The notes beneath the pieces are model-generated. The model searched no databases. It was given only the letters and a program-made list of their open reading frames with translations, and was not told where the DNA came from. A DNA stretch of 64,000 nucleotides from Romanomermis culicivorax. Lineage: Eukaryota; Nematoda; Enoplea; Mermithida; Mermithidae. The DNA lies in the NCBI GenBank assembly GCA_963922205.1, contig CAWUHX010000210.1:434001-498000 (forward strand). Reading direction: 5' to 3'. Shown here in pieces: positions 36,077-47,918 of this stretch; the stretch's first letter is position 1; each line of letters begins with the position of its first letter. Both the position numbers and the translations under genes were made by a program.

Positions 36077-39000
36077 ATGAATTTTTTAGACTACAATGTC
36101 AAGCGCATTGTCAGAGTCGGCGAATTAGAGCGATGGTTCGCCACGAATTTCGGAAGATTTCCGTTGGAATTGAGGGAACCGAAAATGGTCGAAATAGGTA
36201 AGGTGGCTGAATTGATCGAAACCTTGAAGGTGAGTAGGTTTCGAGGACAGCCAATTATCGGTTTCGATACCGAGAAAGTTACTCAAGAGTATGTGAGTAA
36301 GGTTTTTGCGACTTCTGGGGTTGATAACCCAAAAGGGAAGGAGTTCGCGAGAGTCATTGGCTTCTCGACGGTGACTGGAGACACCTTTGTTGTAGATACT
36401 ACGACAATCATGCCGAAGGAATGGACGCTCATTCATGAGCTCTTAGATTCGGACATGCTTCTCGTTGGATACAACTTGGCTACAGATCTGGTCGCCATCT
36501 GGAATGTTAATGGCGCAGGTAGAAAGCACCAAGATGTTGATCTGACACCGGAGATCAAGCATAGAGTAACGTCTTCGTATGGCCGTTATTATGACGTAGC
36601 CAAGGTAGGAGACCAGTTGAACGGGAGATTTTTGGCAATGTCCAGGAAGTTGGGACTTTGCCCGGAGACTTTTAAGCTGAAAGGGTTGTTCAGGGAGCTG
36701 TATCTGGTGGACATCGGTTATTTCCAAATCGATTTCTGTCAGAGAGCGCAACGTGAATGATTCTGTAGGCATACATTAACGCAGTTTGAAATAAGGTATT
36801 CAGCACTGGACGCCTACTACTCATTGTTGGTTTTCCTAGCGTTTTTCCACTATGAGTTAGCTATGGAAGTCGAGGTCAGATTCCAGTATTTTCCGCATGA
36901 TGTGATGAAAGCGGATCAGATTCAGATGATGGCTTTCAGGCTGTACAGGTTTTTTAATATGATACATGGTGAGAACTTTCCGCAGACTTTTTGCGGATGT
37001 CCAGAAGTAGAAGAGCCGCAGTCATCGGCTATTTATCACGTGATGAGACAGGAAGTGTATGCCCGCATGGCTGCCCAAATGGATACCTCATTTGGAGGCT
37101 ATACGGAGTACAGCTTCCCTCATTACGAGTCAAATCCGAAGAGAGGGAGAGAAGTAAGTATCCCTAAAGGTATTCATCCCAATTATACCGTCAAAGAGAA
37201 AAGTAAGAATGTGGATGGGTATGATACAGTAAGTGAAGATGAAGAGTTTGAAGAAGCTTTGTCGGAAAAGCAGATTAGAACTCGAATTACGAAGAAGGTG
37301 ATAGATATGGTTAATCAAGGGAAGAGTTTCAGTAGACTTGATGAACCAGTATCTATGGTTTTATACGAGAATTTCCTAAGGTATAGGAAAGAAACCAAGC
37401 AGTTGTTGGAGATAACATCTCTGGAAGTTGATCACCACGAGTATGAACCAGTCAGAGTTTCGAATGGTAAAGACTCGTACGTAAGACAACACTGGAGTAT
37501 GGATATCGCTCCTTATTCTGAAATATTGATTGAGGACAATTTTAAGAATTTGGAGTCAGTGTGTAACAAAGTTCCGCTTACGTTTCATTTATTTTGGCCA
37601 GCTTGTAGAGAGGAAGCGGAGGAGTACCTTACCTCTCTCCTTGACCATAACTATTTGAGATCATTTAGCCCTGAGGGAAAGGAACAACTCTTGAAGATGT
37701 TGTAGAGGGGAGAAAGGTACGGTCAGCACTTATCATTTTTGAATAGTCTTCCAGTAACGGAGGTGCATACGCCAACAAAGGGTGATGCTATTACATGTTG
37801 GGGAAATCATTTCGGATTTTTGCCAATCCGATTTTGGCCTAAAATGAGATCATGGGTGCAAAGACTGGAAGATAAGAGGAAGCATTTGGCAGAATGTCCG
37901 CAGTACAAAGATAATCCCTACTGCTATCAGAGGTTTTACTTCCGTCAAATAGCTGTCCGAGTCCCAGGTTTGCAATACCTGATTGATATGAGCGAGTACG
38001 CAACGAAGGAGAATCAGAAGAAGAGCGTGTTAGTGTATCAACCGGAATACGTTCCAGGTTACGAGCCCCCATTTTTCCAGCCGATATTGCCGTCCAATGC
38101 TCCATGTTTTCAAATTACGCATGTTGGTGACAAGGTTGTAGTGACGCCGATAGGTAAGCAGCCAGCAGTGCCGGTTACAGGCACTGAGGTAAGCACAACG
38201 GTGAGTCAGCAATCTGGAGTTGATATAAGTACTATGGATCAGGTGCAGGGGATGCAGGCTGAGCCTGTTGCGGCGAAAGCACAGCAACAAGCGATACCTG
38301 CAGAGCTCAACACCCCCATAGACTTGAATCAGGTAGGAGACGATTTAGAAGTGGACAAGGAGGTCACTCTTGAATCAATGATACAGCCTGATCAAGATGC
38401 ACAGGTAACCTCTTTGGTAGATCAGACAGAAAGTTTACTTTCTGGAATGGATGTCAGGGCAGAGCAAATGTTGGATGAAAGCAATCTGATAACGATTGCT
38501 GCAAGTCCAACAATAGAGGAAATTGAAGCAAGGCTCAGGGAGCGAGCTGAAAAGGAAATCGAAAGGCAGAAAGAGATTTTCGCTAAACAGCTTGCGGAGC
38601 AAAAAGCGAGATTAGATCAGCAGCAGAAGCAGCTGGAGCAAGTACTGGCCGGTTTTACAGCGCAGCCAATGCCTATGGCAGCGCCTACAGTCGTGCAAGC
38701 TCCGGCCAAGCCGCCTACTGCTTATCATATCCCCAAATTGCCGGCGCAGCCTGCTAGTACGCAGGCCATCCAACCTGCGGTCAGCAAGGTTACGCCGACA
38801 GTTCAAGTAGCGCCCAGAGATCCAAGTATAGACAGTGGTATACCAGGTACGTATACTGCCGAAGAGGTTAGAAAGTTCAGAGCGGAAGGTCGTACGGACG
38901 ATCAGATTGAAAGATTAGGAAGGAGGAAGTTAGCCCGAAGGGCCAATAGGGCTAAGAGGAGAGATGAAGAAGATGTTATTGAAATTAGTGATGGTGAAGG

Positions 39001-40388
39001 AGAACAGACAGGGAGTTCTACGTCTGTGGACTTGAAGTTTGCAGGATCTACTACTTTATTGACGGATTCAGCCAAGTCCAAGACTGGAACTATGCCGATG
39101 AGCCTGACGCCTGGAACCAAAAGTTCTACGAGTCAAGTGCAGTCGACGGTTGCTTGGGCTAAAGTACCTAGTAAATCGTCTGCATCTCAGGTAAGTGCAA
39201 CGACAAAAAGTACTTTGGCTAAGCCCGTGTCTAAAGTGGATAGGACTTCTCAGCAGAACCAGAGCAGTTCCTCGGGGAAAAAAGTTATTTCTAAACCCTC
39301 TATGTCGGAACCGACAAAATCGGTCAAGAGAAGTAGAGATAAGGAAGTAACTTTGGAGTACCTGAGTTCTGTTTTGAGAGACTACTGGGATGTCCATAAG
39401 AAGTTTCCCATGGTGAAGGGAAGAATAGATTTTTCGACACCGGAGGTGATCGAATTCTTTGCTCAGGATATGCCAGATGATAATAGAAATCAAATCATCT
39501 GGGCATTGGTGAATAAAGGAGTAGAGGAGCTTTACGAGAACTATGGGGGGTGGTTTCCTGTATGATCACATAAACGTTCCTGAGCCCATTTGGGAGTATA
39601 TTTGGCTCAAGTTCATGCCAAATTGGTTTCATCACTTTGATGCGGAAATAGTAATGGCAGCCGTGAGATACCTATGTACCATGGTGTTGCTAAAAATAGA
39701 ACAACAGCAGTTGGGCCCGAGACACATTGGTGCAGTTGATGCATGGGCCAAATCATTTGTAATGGAAAGATATTATTCTATCTACCTGCGGGGAGAAGGT
39801 AGTACTGCATTCAGGGAAGCGTATGCCAACCGAATGCAGGAACACCAACAAACTGCAGTGGATATGGCAGCAAAGAGAAGGTTGTCAGATATGGTTCAGA
39901 AATTTTCTGGTAAGTTTCAGAGGGCCGAGGATGAGGAGGGGCAACCCTTCAAGATTCCCATTTTAACGGAGAGGCAACCTAGGGATACGTCCAGGTCCAG
40001 GAGCCAGCACTCGCGACAATCCTCTCACTCGCAGGGTCGGCACCAGCCTGGAGTATTCAAATTACCATATGCAAATCAACAGAGTCAAGGAAGGTCCAGT
40101 ACCTCAGCTTCTGGAGTATCTTCCGTAAGTTCCACTCAGGGCTCGTACCAGAGGGGAACTGGAGGGGGATATGGCCGAGGCCGAGGTCAGGGACAGGGTC
40201 AAGCAAGACCCTTCAGAATGGTTAATTCGCAACCACATAGAGGACAGGCGATGGGCGGACCGCCTCGTGCGGCCCAGCCTCGAGGAGTTTTTGGGGGATT
40301 CCTCAGGGGTCATGGAGCTCAGGGTGGTCCCTACCCTCGCTGTGGTAGCTTCCAATACGGCGGTTATGGTGGCGGCGGGCAACAATAA
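36077..40388 (+). pseudogene. Element 2 third gene: DEDDy 3'-5' exonuclease plus RGG-rich tail
   Basis: About 1437 codons that read as one gene with three breaks: TGA at 36758-36760 (codon 228), TAG at 37703-37705 (codon 543), both in the same frame, and a frame change at the G-run 39545-39550. Codons 60-250 hold the three motifs of an RNase D/WRN-type exonuclease: GFDTE (D64, E66), VGYNLATD (N133, D137) and YSALD (Y241, D245), that is DEDD with the tyrosine variant. Then come a novel ~300-residue part, an acidic linker, a coiled coil (about 38515-38650), a Pro/Gln/Ser-rich region and an Arg/Gly-rich C-terminus (about 40150-40385) typical of RNA binding. It sits where other gypsy elements carry env. 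No membrane segment is evident. Confidence 0.8.
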
Positions 40389-41120
40389 TTTTATATAGCC
40401 ACATACTTTCTGGACCAAAATTCGTTATTTCGTACAAATTTTTTCTCAAAAAACATAAAAATACAAAAACACAAATAAAATATAAAATACAAAAAAAATA
40501 TATTATCTCGTTTTATTGTTGCTTTAAATTTTAAAATTTTTTCTTGTTTCCAGTGCCCAAAAGTTGCCCGGCAAAATTCGTCTTTCCGTCCATCTTATTT
40601 TGGGCGTGTACATAGCCCTCGTATTTTTCTCGTTTACTTTCAGGGCCTGAAAAAGATGAAGACGTGAAATTTTTATTTGCATTTATAAAATTTATTTCGT
40701 AAATTTGAAGTATTTTATAAAAAATCTTTTTTTTTTACTGAGTAGATTTGTATTGGACGGAGCAACGTGGCGAGCGGCCCACCATAGAGGAAGCGCACCT
40801 GGGGTACCTCATCACCGAAGTTGTAAAAACCAGTACACTGGAGAAGAGGAACGGCGACACCCCTGATCTAGGCACAGATTGACGTCAAAGTCCAGGCCGA
40901 ACCACGTTCGTGATCATTTCCGGTAGCCTGAAAAGGAGTGCCCTGCCGAATGGATTGGTCAAGGTCGCCGTCACCTGAAGGACCTGGTAGGGGCTGGATC
41001 ACATTTTGGAGGGGGTAGCCCCAAAAATTTGTTTACGGAGGGGAAAACTGTTATGCAGTCAGGGCCTCAGTATGAGACTCAGGCTGCAGAAAGGTTTTCA
41101 CCTCCCATTGGTCGGTTTTG
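40389..41120 (+). other. Element 2 3' tail with exon-like fragments
   Basis: At 40744-40881 a non-AT-rich stretch reads open to a stop with acidic, protein-like content (GERPTIEEAHLGYLITEVVK) and follows a polypyrimidine tract ending TGAGTAG. At 40550-40648 a hydrophobic frame (HLILGVYIALVFFSF) also follows a polypyrimidine tract ending CAG. Both could be spliced C-terminal exons or decayed coding sequence. Neither has an ATG. Confidence 0.3.
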
Positions 41121-41132
41121 AGGGCTGAGGGA
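41121..41132 (+). promoter_or_regulatory. Element 2, polypurine tract
   Basis: AGGGCTGAGGGA immediately precedes the TG of the 3' LTR; it is purine except for one C and one T. Confidence 0.75.
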
Positions 41133-41608
41133 TGTTGGGGTGGCTCCAGGTGCACGTGTTCAGCTTCCGGCGTCAGTGCGCAGGCCGTTGGGCGCGGCGA
41201 AAAGTGGCGAGAAAAGAATGATAATTTGCATAGAAGTATGCTGCCACTGTTTCGCGTTTTTTGTGTCTTTTGTCATTATTGAAAAGACTTAGTTTATGGA
41301 GCGACGCCGCCATCGCCTTTTTATAATAATTTTGTTTATTATTATTTGCTTGGTGTCACCAGTTGTCACCCAATACAAATTGGGCCTGTAAGTTGTTTCG
41401 TTTTGTGAGTGCAGGGGAGGCTCTTATAAGTTTAGGTTTGGAGACTTGGGTAGGATCTCCTGAGGTACGTGCCAAGGTGTTCTGCCTGAGGTTTGGTGAA
41501 AGTTCTGGCGAGTATCTGGTGAAACGTCTGGGAGAGTTTTGTGTTTATTGTTGTTGTTAGCCTGTGGTCAGAACTGTTGCATCTTCTTGACCCCACAGCA
41601 GCCTAACA
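41133..41608 (+). repeat. Element 2, 3' LTR
   Basis: 476 bp, TGTTGGGG..CTAACA, equal in length to the 5' LTR with about 15 substitutions spread along it and no indels seen. Confidence 0.92.
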
Positions 41609-41724
41609 TGAAATTATGCAGAAAACCTAAAGGTTCTACCTCTTACAGTTTCGGCTCTAGGGTGGGGGGCATGAAATTTGGAGGCCAAGTATATTATAGG
41701 CTGACGCTATCGCGCCACATATAA
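41609..41724 (-). mobile_element. Helitron-like family copy, 5' end (continues from 28566)
   Basis: After the second TGAA the family sequence resumes (ATTATGCAGAAAACCTAAAGG) and runs to the 5' terminus at 41724, complement of TTATATGTGGCGCG. The usual TC start has become TT in this copy. Confidence 0.7.
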
Positions 41725-42005
41725 TTACGAATCCCATATAATGAGTGCCAAAAAGCACCCATAAAATGATCATTTTACGAGTCCTTCGAAAAACATGGTG
41801 AAACATTCTCACTAGGGACTGGTAACTCAAAGCACGTCACTCATAGCACAGATGGCGTCACTCCTACCTTGTCGTCCATCGCCTGTAGGTTGTGGCTCAT
41901 CACCCATAGCACGAGTGAAGCTGGTGAAACTCATTTACTCCTATAATTCATCACTCATAGTACTTGTAAGACTTGTAGAATTGTGGTGAAACTGCGCCCT
42001 GGTCC
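41725..42005. mobile_element. Possible truncated MITE
   Basis: The segment ends GGTGAAACTGCGCCC and contains repeated CACTCATAGCAC and GGTGAAAC words, resembling 14192-14440 in inverted orientation. No matching left end was found, so it is probably truncated by the Helitron. Confidence 0.3.
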
Positions 42006-43945
42006 ATTTTCACAATTTACTGCTTGAATTTGCTGTTGTCAAAGTCTTGGTTGGTTTTTTTGTCCAAAGCTGTGGTTGACTCAGCAGGCTTTTCTTGTAG
42101 GAACTTGATAATTTTTCAAATTGTTTGATTTTTCATCAATTTGATAGCAATATTGCTGGAACTCATGATGACGAATGAAAATTGTCATGACGTGGGATTG
42201 ATGATGGTGGGTTCAATGGGGATTTCACAAATTTTATTCGTGATTGTGACTAAACAGGCTTTCAGTAACTATTGGTGCTCACCTGGCCAAATCTTACCAA
42301 CAATTAGTTAGCCCGTTAATCGCTGAACTGTGCAGTCTTTAGCTGCAACAATGGGATGATTGTTCTGCATTATTTTGTTGAATTTTGAAGTCACTGGCTG
42401 ATGATGCTTAGGATTAGTATTTTTGCTGTTTGTCATAGATGGAAAGAGCATCAAACTCTAATTCACTATTGATCTCCAATGTCCATTCAGGCAAGATAGT
42501 TAGTGATTCGAACTTTTCAATTTTGAAAGTTAGAAATGACACCCACTTGGTCATGGGCCAGAAAATCAGTGCCAATCATAATGGCGGGTTTTTGAATTTG
42601 GAGGAAAGTGAAATGCCTACTATGCACACTCAAATTAGTGAAACTTACATAAAAATAATTTGGGCAATAGGTGATGGCACCCTGGCCATTTGCAAAAGTG
42701 ACAATTCCACCTCGAAGAGGGGCAACAATGGGGGAACAGGGAATCTGTTAACTTACAAGGTGGCTTCTGTGTCAAGCAATGCGATTCCTGTCTAATCCTT
42801 GATTTGGGCTTGGACTACATAGGCATGTGTTAGGTGGTATTTTTTGAAAAATTTGGTCTCCTCCATTGTAAGTGATTGATAACAGCCAGAAGAAAGTTTT
42901 TCTGCTGCTGCTTGTTGTTGGTTAAGGGAGAGGTCATTTGATCGTTGCAAAAATCCAATTGGAAAATCCAATTGATTTTTTCTCCCTGTTGGTTGATCTT
43001 CAAATGCCTGACTTCGTGGGACATAGACACCTTAATTTGACATTTGTTTCAAATTCGGTGCTCACCATGAAAGTTGAAATTTTTTCCTTCTCCCCCTTTG
43101 AGCTGATAATGGGGAGAAAATCATGGTTGCTGTTGATCACAATGTCACACTCTTAGGTGGTATGAATTTTCACGAGTGTTCTCCTAGAACATTGGAGTAT
43201 CAACATCTGGATTTTGAGAACTCCATCTTTTATCCATCTCTGAGACATTCAACTTCTGAACTCACGGCACCACCATCTCCGCTTCTTTCCTCCTTATTCT
43301 TTCACATCTGCCCTAGTCACATATTGTTTCACCCAGGAGCAGAGGTGTGATATACCACATTTTATCTAAACTGATGCTATCTCCTTTTCCCACTATTTTC
43401 CCCTGGTAAAACCTCCCCAAAATTGCCAATCTTGAATTAAACTTGCACATTGGTATCTTTTCATAATTTTTCCATATTCATAAATTTTGCCTAACCATTC
43501 ACATTCTATTCATTGTTATCCAATCAACGTTTTCGCCCAACGTAGTCAGATTCCGGTTATTCATTCCGACCATTTTTATGTTATTTTTTGGCCATAGTTT
43601 TCGTCCATAATAATAAAATAGATTGCGATGAGAGCATGTCACATGTTTGACCATGTACAACTTCGCCTCTTTTTTGGTGTTTTCTCCTATTTCCTGCGTT
43701 GTACTCTTATTATCCTCATCCATTGTCTATTATTTTTTTGCCCACTTTCCATGTCAAGGTGTGAATCTGTAATCTTCATTTTGTCTCTTTATTCTCTCCA
43801 ATGTTTACTTCCATATTTCACCAAAACACTAACAGATTTCACACAAATTCAAAGTTGTTTAAACCCCCTACCTTCAGGTCTCACACATTTAGGCACCCAT
43901 TCGGCCCCAAGCCATCATGCAAGATCTAAACCGTTGAAAGTCCGT
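42006..43945 (+). pseudogene. Decayed Ty3/gypsy element (relic B)
   Basis: At about 42784-42825 the plus strand encodes the C-terminal protease motif (CLIL, then LGLDYIG), with decayed coding sequence upstream from about 42439. RT is not recognisable. From about 43230 to 43840 the sequence matches the LTR-like interval 12206-12900 on the other strand. It is a deletion-bearing, old relative of relic A. Open frames over 70 codons within it have no intact domain. Confidence 0.5.
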
Positions 43946-43983
43946 TAGTCCCTATACTTATGCCTTCAACCCTGGTCTAGCAG

Positions 43984-44546
43984 GGGCCGGTTTCTCAAGA
44001 AGCATCTGAAGTTACACGCGTATAACTTTAGATGTGTCCAAGTTGAACGGACTTTAGACGCATCTAAACTTAAGGTGGATTCATAACACTTCATCCGCCA
44101 TCTGGCGTCCAGCATCGGGCATCCGAAAAAAGTCTATTTTTACATTTGTCATCCGGCAAATCGTCCGGCAATCCGGCACCGGATGACGTCATTTTTTCTT
44201 TTTCCCACGCCGTCCCATTTTCTTGCTGGAAGACTGGAATTTTGGGGGATGGGAAGAATAGAAACAGTTTGTACTTTTCCGGATGCCCAAAAGCGTATTT
44301 TGTATGTAATTTCAATAGAACCACGTGTTTAATTGGTTTTTGTATCTACAACGTATGTGGGAGATATCGATTTTTTAATCGAGGCAAAATTTTGTGTTTT
44401 TAATCATGAGGTTCGTTTAATTTTTGATTGCTGAATATTTTGAATGTTTCTTCCATTCTTGAAAGCATTATAAAATGCTAGATCAAGCATATCCTGTTTG
44501 TCTGACATCATCAATTAACAATTCCGAGTAGACTTGAAAAATAATA
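43984..44546. other. MITE ends and unassigned sequence
   Basis: GGGCCGGTTTCTCAAGAAGC at 43983-44002 has an inverted counterpart TTTTTGAGAAACCAGCACC near 50080-50098, suggesting two truncated copies of one small family. At 44074-44185 GATTCATAACACTTCATCCG begins a run of CATCCGGC words resembling 49726-49800. No gene. Confidence 0.4.
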
Positions 44547-47500
44547 TCATAGGTGGCGCGACAGCGTCAACCTATAATATACTTGGCCCTCAAATTTCAT
44601 GTCCCCCCTAGAGACAAAACGGTAAGAGCTAGAACCTTCGGGTTTTTTGCATAATATCGGGCATAGGGGCAAACTATGGGGTGCCTTTTGTCATTTCGCC
44701 TCTATCTGCAAGTGGTGCTCGGTGGGGCCCCAAAAACAGGTAAAAAACGCACTTGTTTAGGCCCCCCAGTTCCACCATGCCCAGCAATCGGTGTGCCATA
44801 TACAACCTCCATACTTCGGCCTAAGCATCTTGGGGGTGTAATCTCAAATGCGATTTTTTTTTGAAATATGGCCTCAATTCAATTATATGGTTGTCCAAAG
44901 TCCCGGAAAACGCCGAATTCCCCAATTTTGTTATATAATACCCATGGGTTCAAAAAAATAATTTTTTGCAGCATAATGCACTACTAATTTTTTTTGCAGT
45001 TTCAATTGAACCTGTAGCCTTATTGGGATTTTTGGGCTGCTAGGGTTTTCGACCATTGGGAATTTGATGGACGCGGTCACTTTACACAAAAAGTTATCCC
45101 GGGTGTAAACAAGCGAATTTCCGTGATTTTTCAGTGGAGGGAGTTTTCGACCGTGGAGATTCAATGGATGTGGTCACTTTACACAAAAAATTATCCTATG
45201 TTTAAACAAGCGTATTTTCGTGATTTTTTGCTGGAAGCGGTCTTCGACCACGAGTAATTCAATAAATGGGATCACTCTACACAAAAAATTATCCCGTGAG
45301 TAAACAAGCGTATTTTCGTGACTTTTCAGTGGAAAGGGTTTTCGACCACGGGGAATTTGATGAATGTGATCATCTTACATAAAAGAACTATCCCGGGTGT
45401 AAACAAGCGTATTTTTGTGATTTTCTATGGAAGGGGTTTCCGACTGTGGGGAATTCAATGGATGCTTCACTTTACACAAAAAAATATCCAGGGTGTAAAC
45501 ATGCGTATTGCTGTATTTTTCTTGTGGAGGGGATTTTCGACCACGATGAATTCCATGAATGTGATCACTTTACACAAAAGTTATCCCGTGAGTAAACAAG
45601 CGTATTTCTGAGATTTTTCAGTGGAAAGGATTTTCGACCAAGGGGAATTTGATGAAAGCGATCATCTTACATATAAAACTATCCTGGGTGTAAACAAGTG
45701 TATTTTCGTTATTTGTTGTGGGAGGGGTTTTCGACTGCGGAAAATTCAATGGATACGTCATTTTACACAAAAATCTACCTGGGGTGAAAACAAGCATATT
45801 TTTGTGATTTTCTATGGCAGGGGTTTTCCACCATTGGGAATTTAATGAATGCGATCACTTTACACAAAAAAATTTCTTTGAGAGGGTTTTCGATCACTGA
45901 GAATTTAATGAATGTGATCACCTTACACACTAATTCATATCGAGTGTAAACAAAGGTATTTCTGCGATTTTTGGGTTGAAGGATTCTAGACCATGAGGAA
46001 TTCAATAGGTATGGTCATTTTTCAGTCTGTTTACAATGTTTTTTAAATACTATGCAGTTTACACATCTTTTACTTTTGCCGGAAGTGAGAATTCGTAGCT
46101 TGAAGATGGTTTTTTATTGTTTTTTTGAAGTGACGATGACAAAATTTAAAACTTCAATGTGCTTCTATGGAAGTTTTCGTGCATGGTTGAGGCCCACCAA
46201 AAAGAGGTGAACTAGTTTATTAGAAAATGCCCCGATGGGGCAGAAAAAAGGAGAATATACTTGCTTCGACAGTTGCCATGGTAGAAAAAGAAGTGGACTA
46301 GATTTTTGAGAACTTGGGTGGAAGTTGGAGAAAATTCACTTCCTTTATATTGGATTTTCATTCTTTCTCAAAAAAATTTTCTATGTCTGTGAAAAAGTAT
46401 ATTCTGCAGCTGAGTGCATCAACACACTTTCCAACCAAGCATGTGCATCTCAGAAATTTTTAGGAGGGTACAGGCGTGGACTTTGGTGTTTTAGCATTTT
46501 GTGAGACAAAAAATTCAAAAAAAGTTGACAAAAAAATTTTTTGCATTACAAATTTTCCAGTTTAAAAACCCTTGTGGAAGTTTATACCCGCATGTCCTCT
46601 CTCACACATGTTTGCTTCCAACTGTGTTAAACATTTTCACTGAATTTGGTGTCAACAAAAGCAATCAATTGAGGGAAAGTGGCACATAAAATCCCATTCA
46701 GCTTTTTTAGAAAGAAGAGTTACAGAACAAAGTCTTCTAAGAACTAAATTGATTGTGTAAGACACGTTTCATTGACTCATTTTATATAACATATCGTATA
46801 GAATTTACTCGGTAAGTTTTACTGATTCCAAGCTACAAACAAATTTATCCTCTTCTATTTAACTATTGAACAAAATAGCATCATTCACAGTTACTGGATT
46901 TAAACTGAAATTTGCAGAAAGAGCACTTTTTGTGGGATTGCAAATGGGAAGCAATTTCACCCATCTTTGTCACTCCGATCCTGCTTTCAAAAAAGTCGTA
47001 CTGTTGCCGTGGTAGTGCGAGTAGAGTCAGGGAGAACCCGGTATGGGATTTCGCACACACTCCTAATATAGGCAGGCCCAAATCAGGTGCATTTTGGTAT
47101 GCTTTACCCTGTTCTCCCATTTGCCGATCGGTGCCCAATCACTGTAACCAAATCCCAGTTGCACTAAAGGGGTCTGAGCTCAAGCTCAAGGTAATCTCAA
47201 ACAAAAAGGCCACTTGGTTTGATCTCAAGTTCGGTATAATTTGAATGTCATCTGGATCATAACGAGCTCAATGTCGAGATTATCCGTTGCTCGAGCTGTC
47301 GGGTTGCACTAAAATTTTCGCATAATTTTCTTATATCTAAAGCAAATAAAGATAAAAATTTCTGCAATTCCCAAACCCGAACTTAAACCTCAGTTTCAGT
47401 TAATCCTGAAGTGATTATGATTTGTGCATTGGAAGAAAATAATTTGGACATTGTGAATAGCTTAAGCTCTGGATCATCAATTTAATCCCGGTGTTGAGAT

Positions 47501-47918
47501 TATCCTCATGTTGGGTCAGTGCAACAAACCTCGGGTTCCTTCATAGTTCTGAAAATGACCATAATATGCCTCCCTCACTATTGTTCAGGAGTATCGAATT
47601 GGTCGAGAGTTAGAATGCTATCGGTTTACCATTTCTTTACACTTGAAGTCAGGTGCATATAATTTTCATATAGAAAAATTTTACTGTAGTTGATGCCAGT
47701 TGAAGGACAAAATGCACGATGCTGCAGAATATACTTTTTCACAGACATAGAAAATTTTTTTGAGAAAGAATGAAAATCCAATATAAAGGAAGTGAATCTT
47801 TTCTAACTTTGACCCAAGTTCTCAAAAATCTAGTCCACTTCTTTTTCTACCATGGCAACTTCGAAGCAAGTATATTCTCCTTTTTTCTGCCCCATCGGGG
47901 CATTTTCTAATAAACTAG
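44547..47918 (+). mobile_element. Helitron-like family, full-length copy in plus orientation
   Basis: The 5' end TCATAGGTGGCGCGACAGCG is preceded by A at 44546. The 3' end is hairpin GCCCCATCGGGGC, 13 bases, then CTAG (47915-47918) followed by T. Between them lie the conserved 5' part, the minisatellite (45030-46010), the linker, an inverted copy of the 3' end at 46213-46245 and the terminal 1.6-kb module. This is the clearest copy for defining the termini. No Rep/helicase gene. Confidence 0.75.
45030..46010. repeat. Minisatellite, ~98-bp unit, in Helitron-like copy
   Basis: About ten units in the orientation opposite to the other arrays (TCACTTTACACAAAAAA..GGGTGTAAACAAGCGTATTT..). Plus-strand open frames here are by-products of the repeat. 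Confidence 0.8.

Larger units (their letters stand above)
28563..41612 (+). mobile_element. 13-kb Ty3/gypsy retrotransposon with an extra exonuclease gene (element 2)
   Basis: It is flanked by TGAA duplications (28563-28566, 41609-41612). The LTRs are 476 bp each with about 15 differences by eye (~3%), older than element 1. The interior is 12.1 kb: gag, protease, a pol lacking RT, a 1.3-kb spacer, a ~4.3-kb third gene and a 0.74-kb tail. Protein-level similarity to element 1 runs through gag, protease, RNase H and integrase. Several frames are broken, so this copy cannot be autonomous. Removing it and one TGAA restores the Helitron sequence seen intact at 62814-62830. Confidence 0.92.

Noticed and set aside
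42439..42795. 118-codon plus-strand frame as an independent gene
   Set aside because: It lies in a decayed gypsy element just upstream of the protease motif and has no intact domain.
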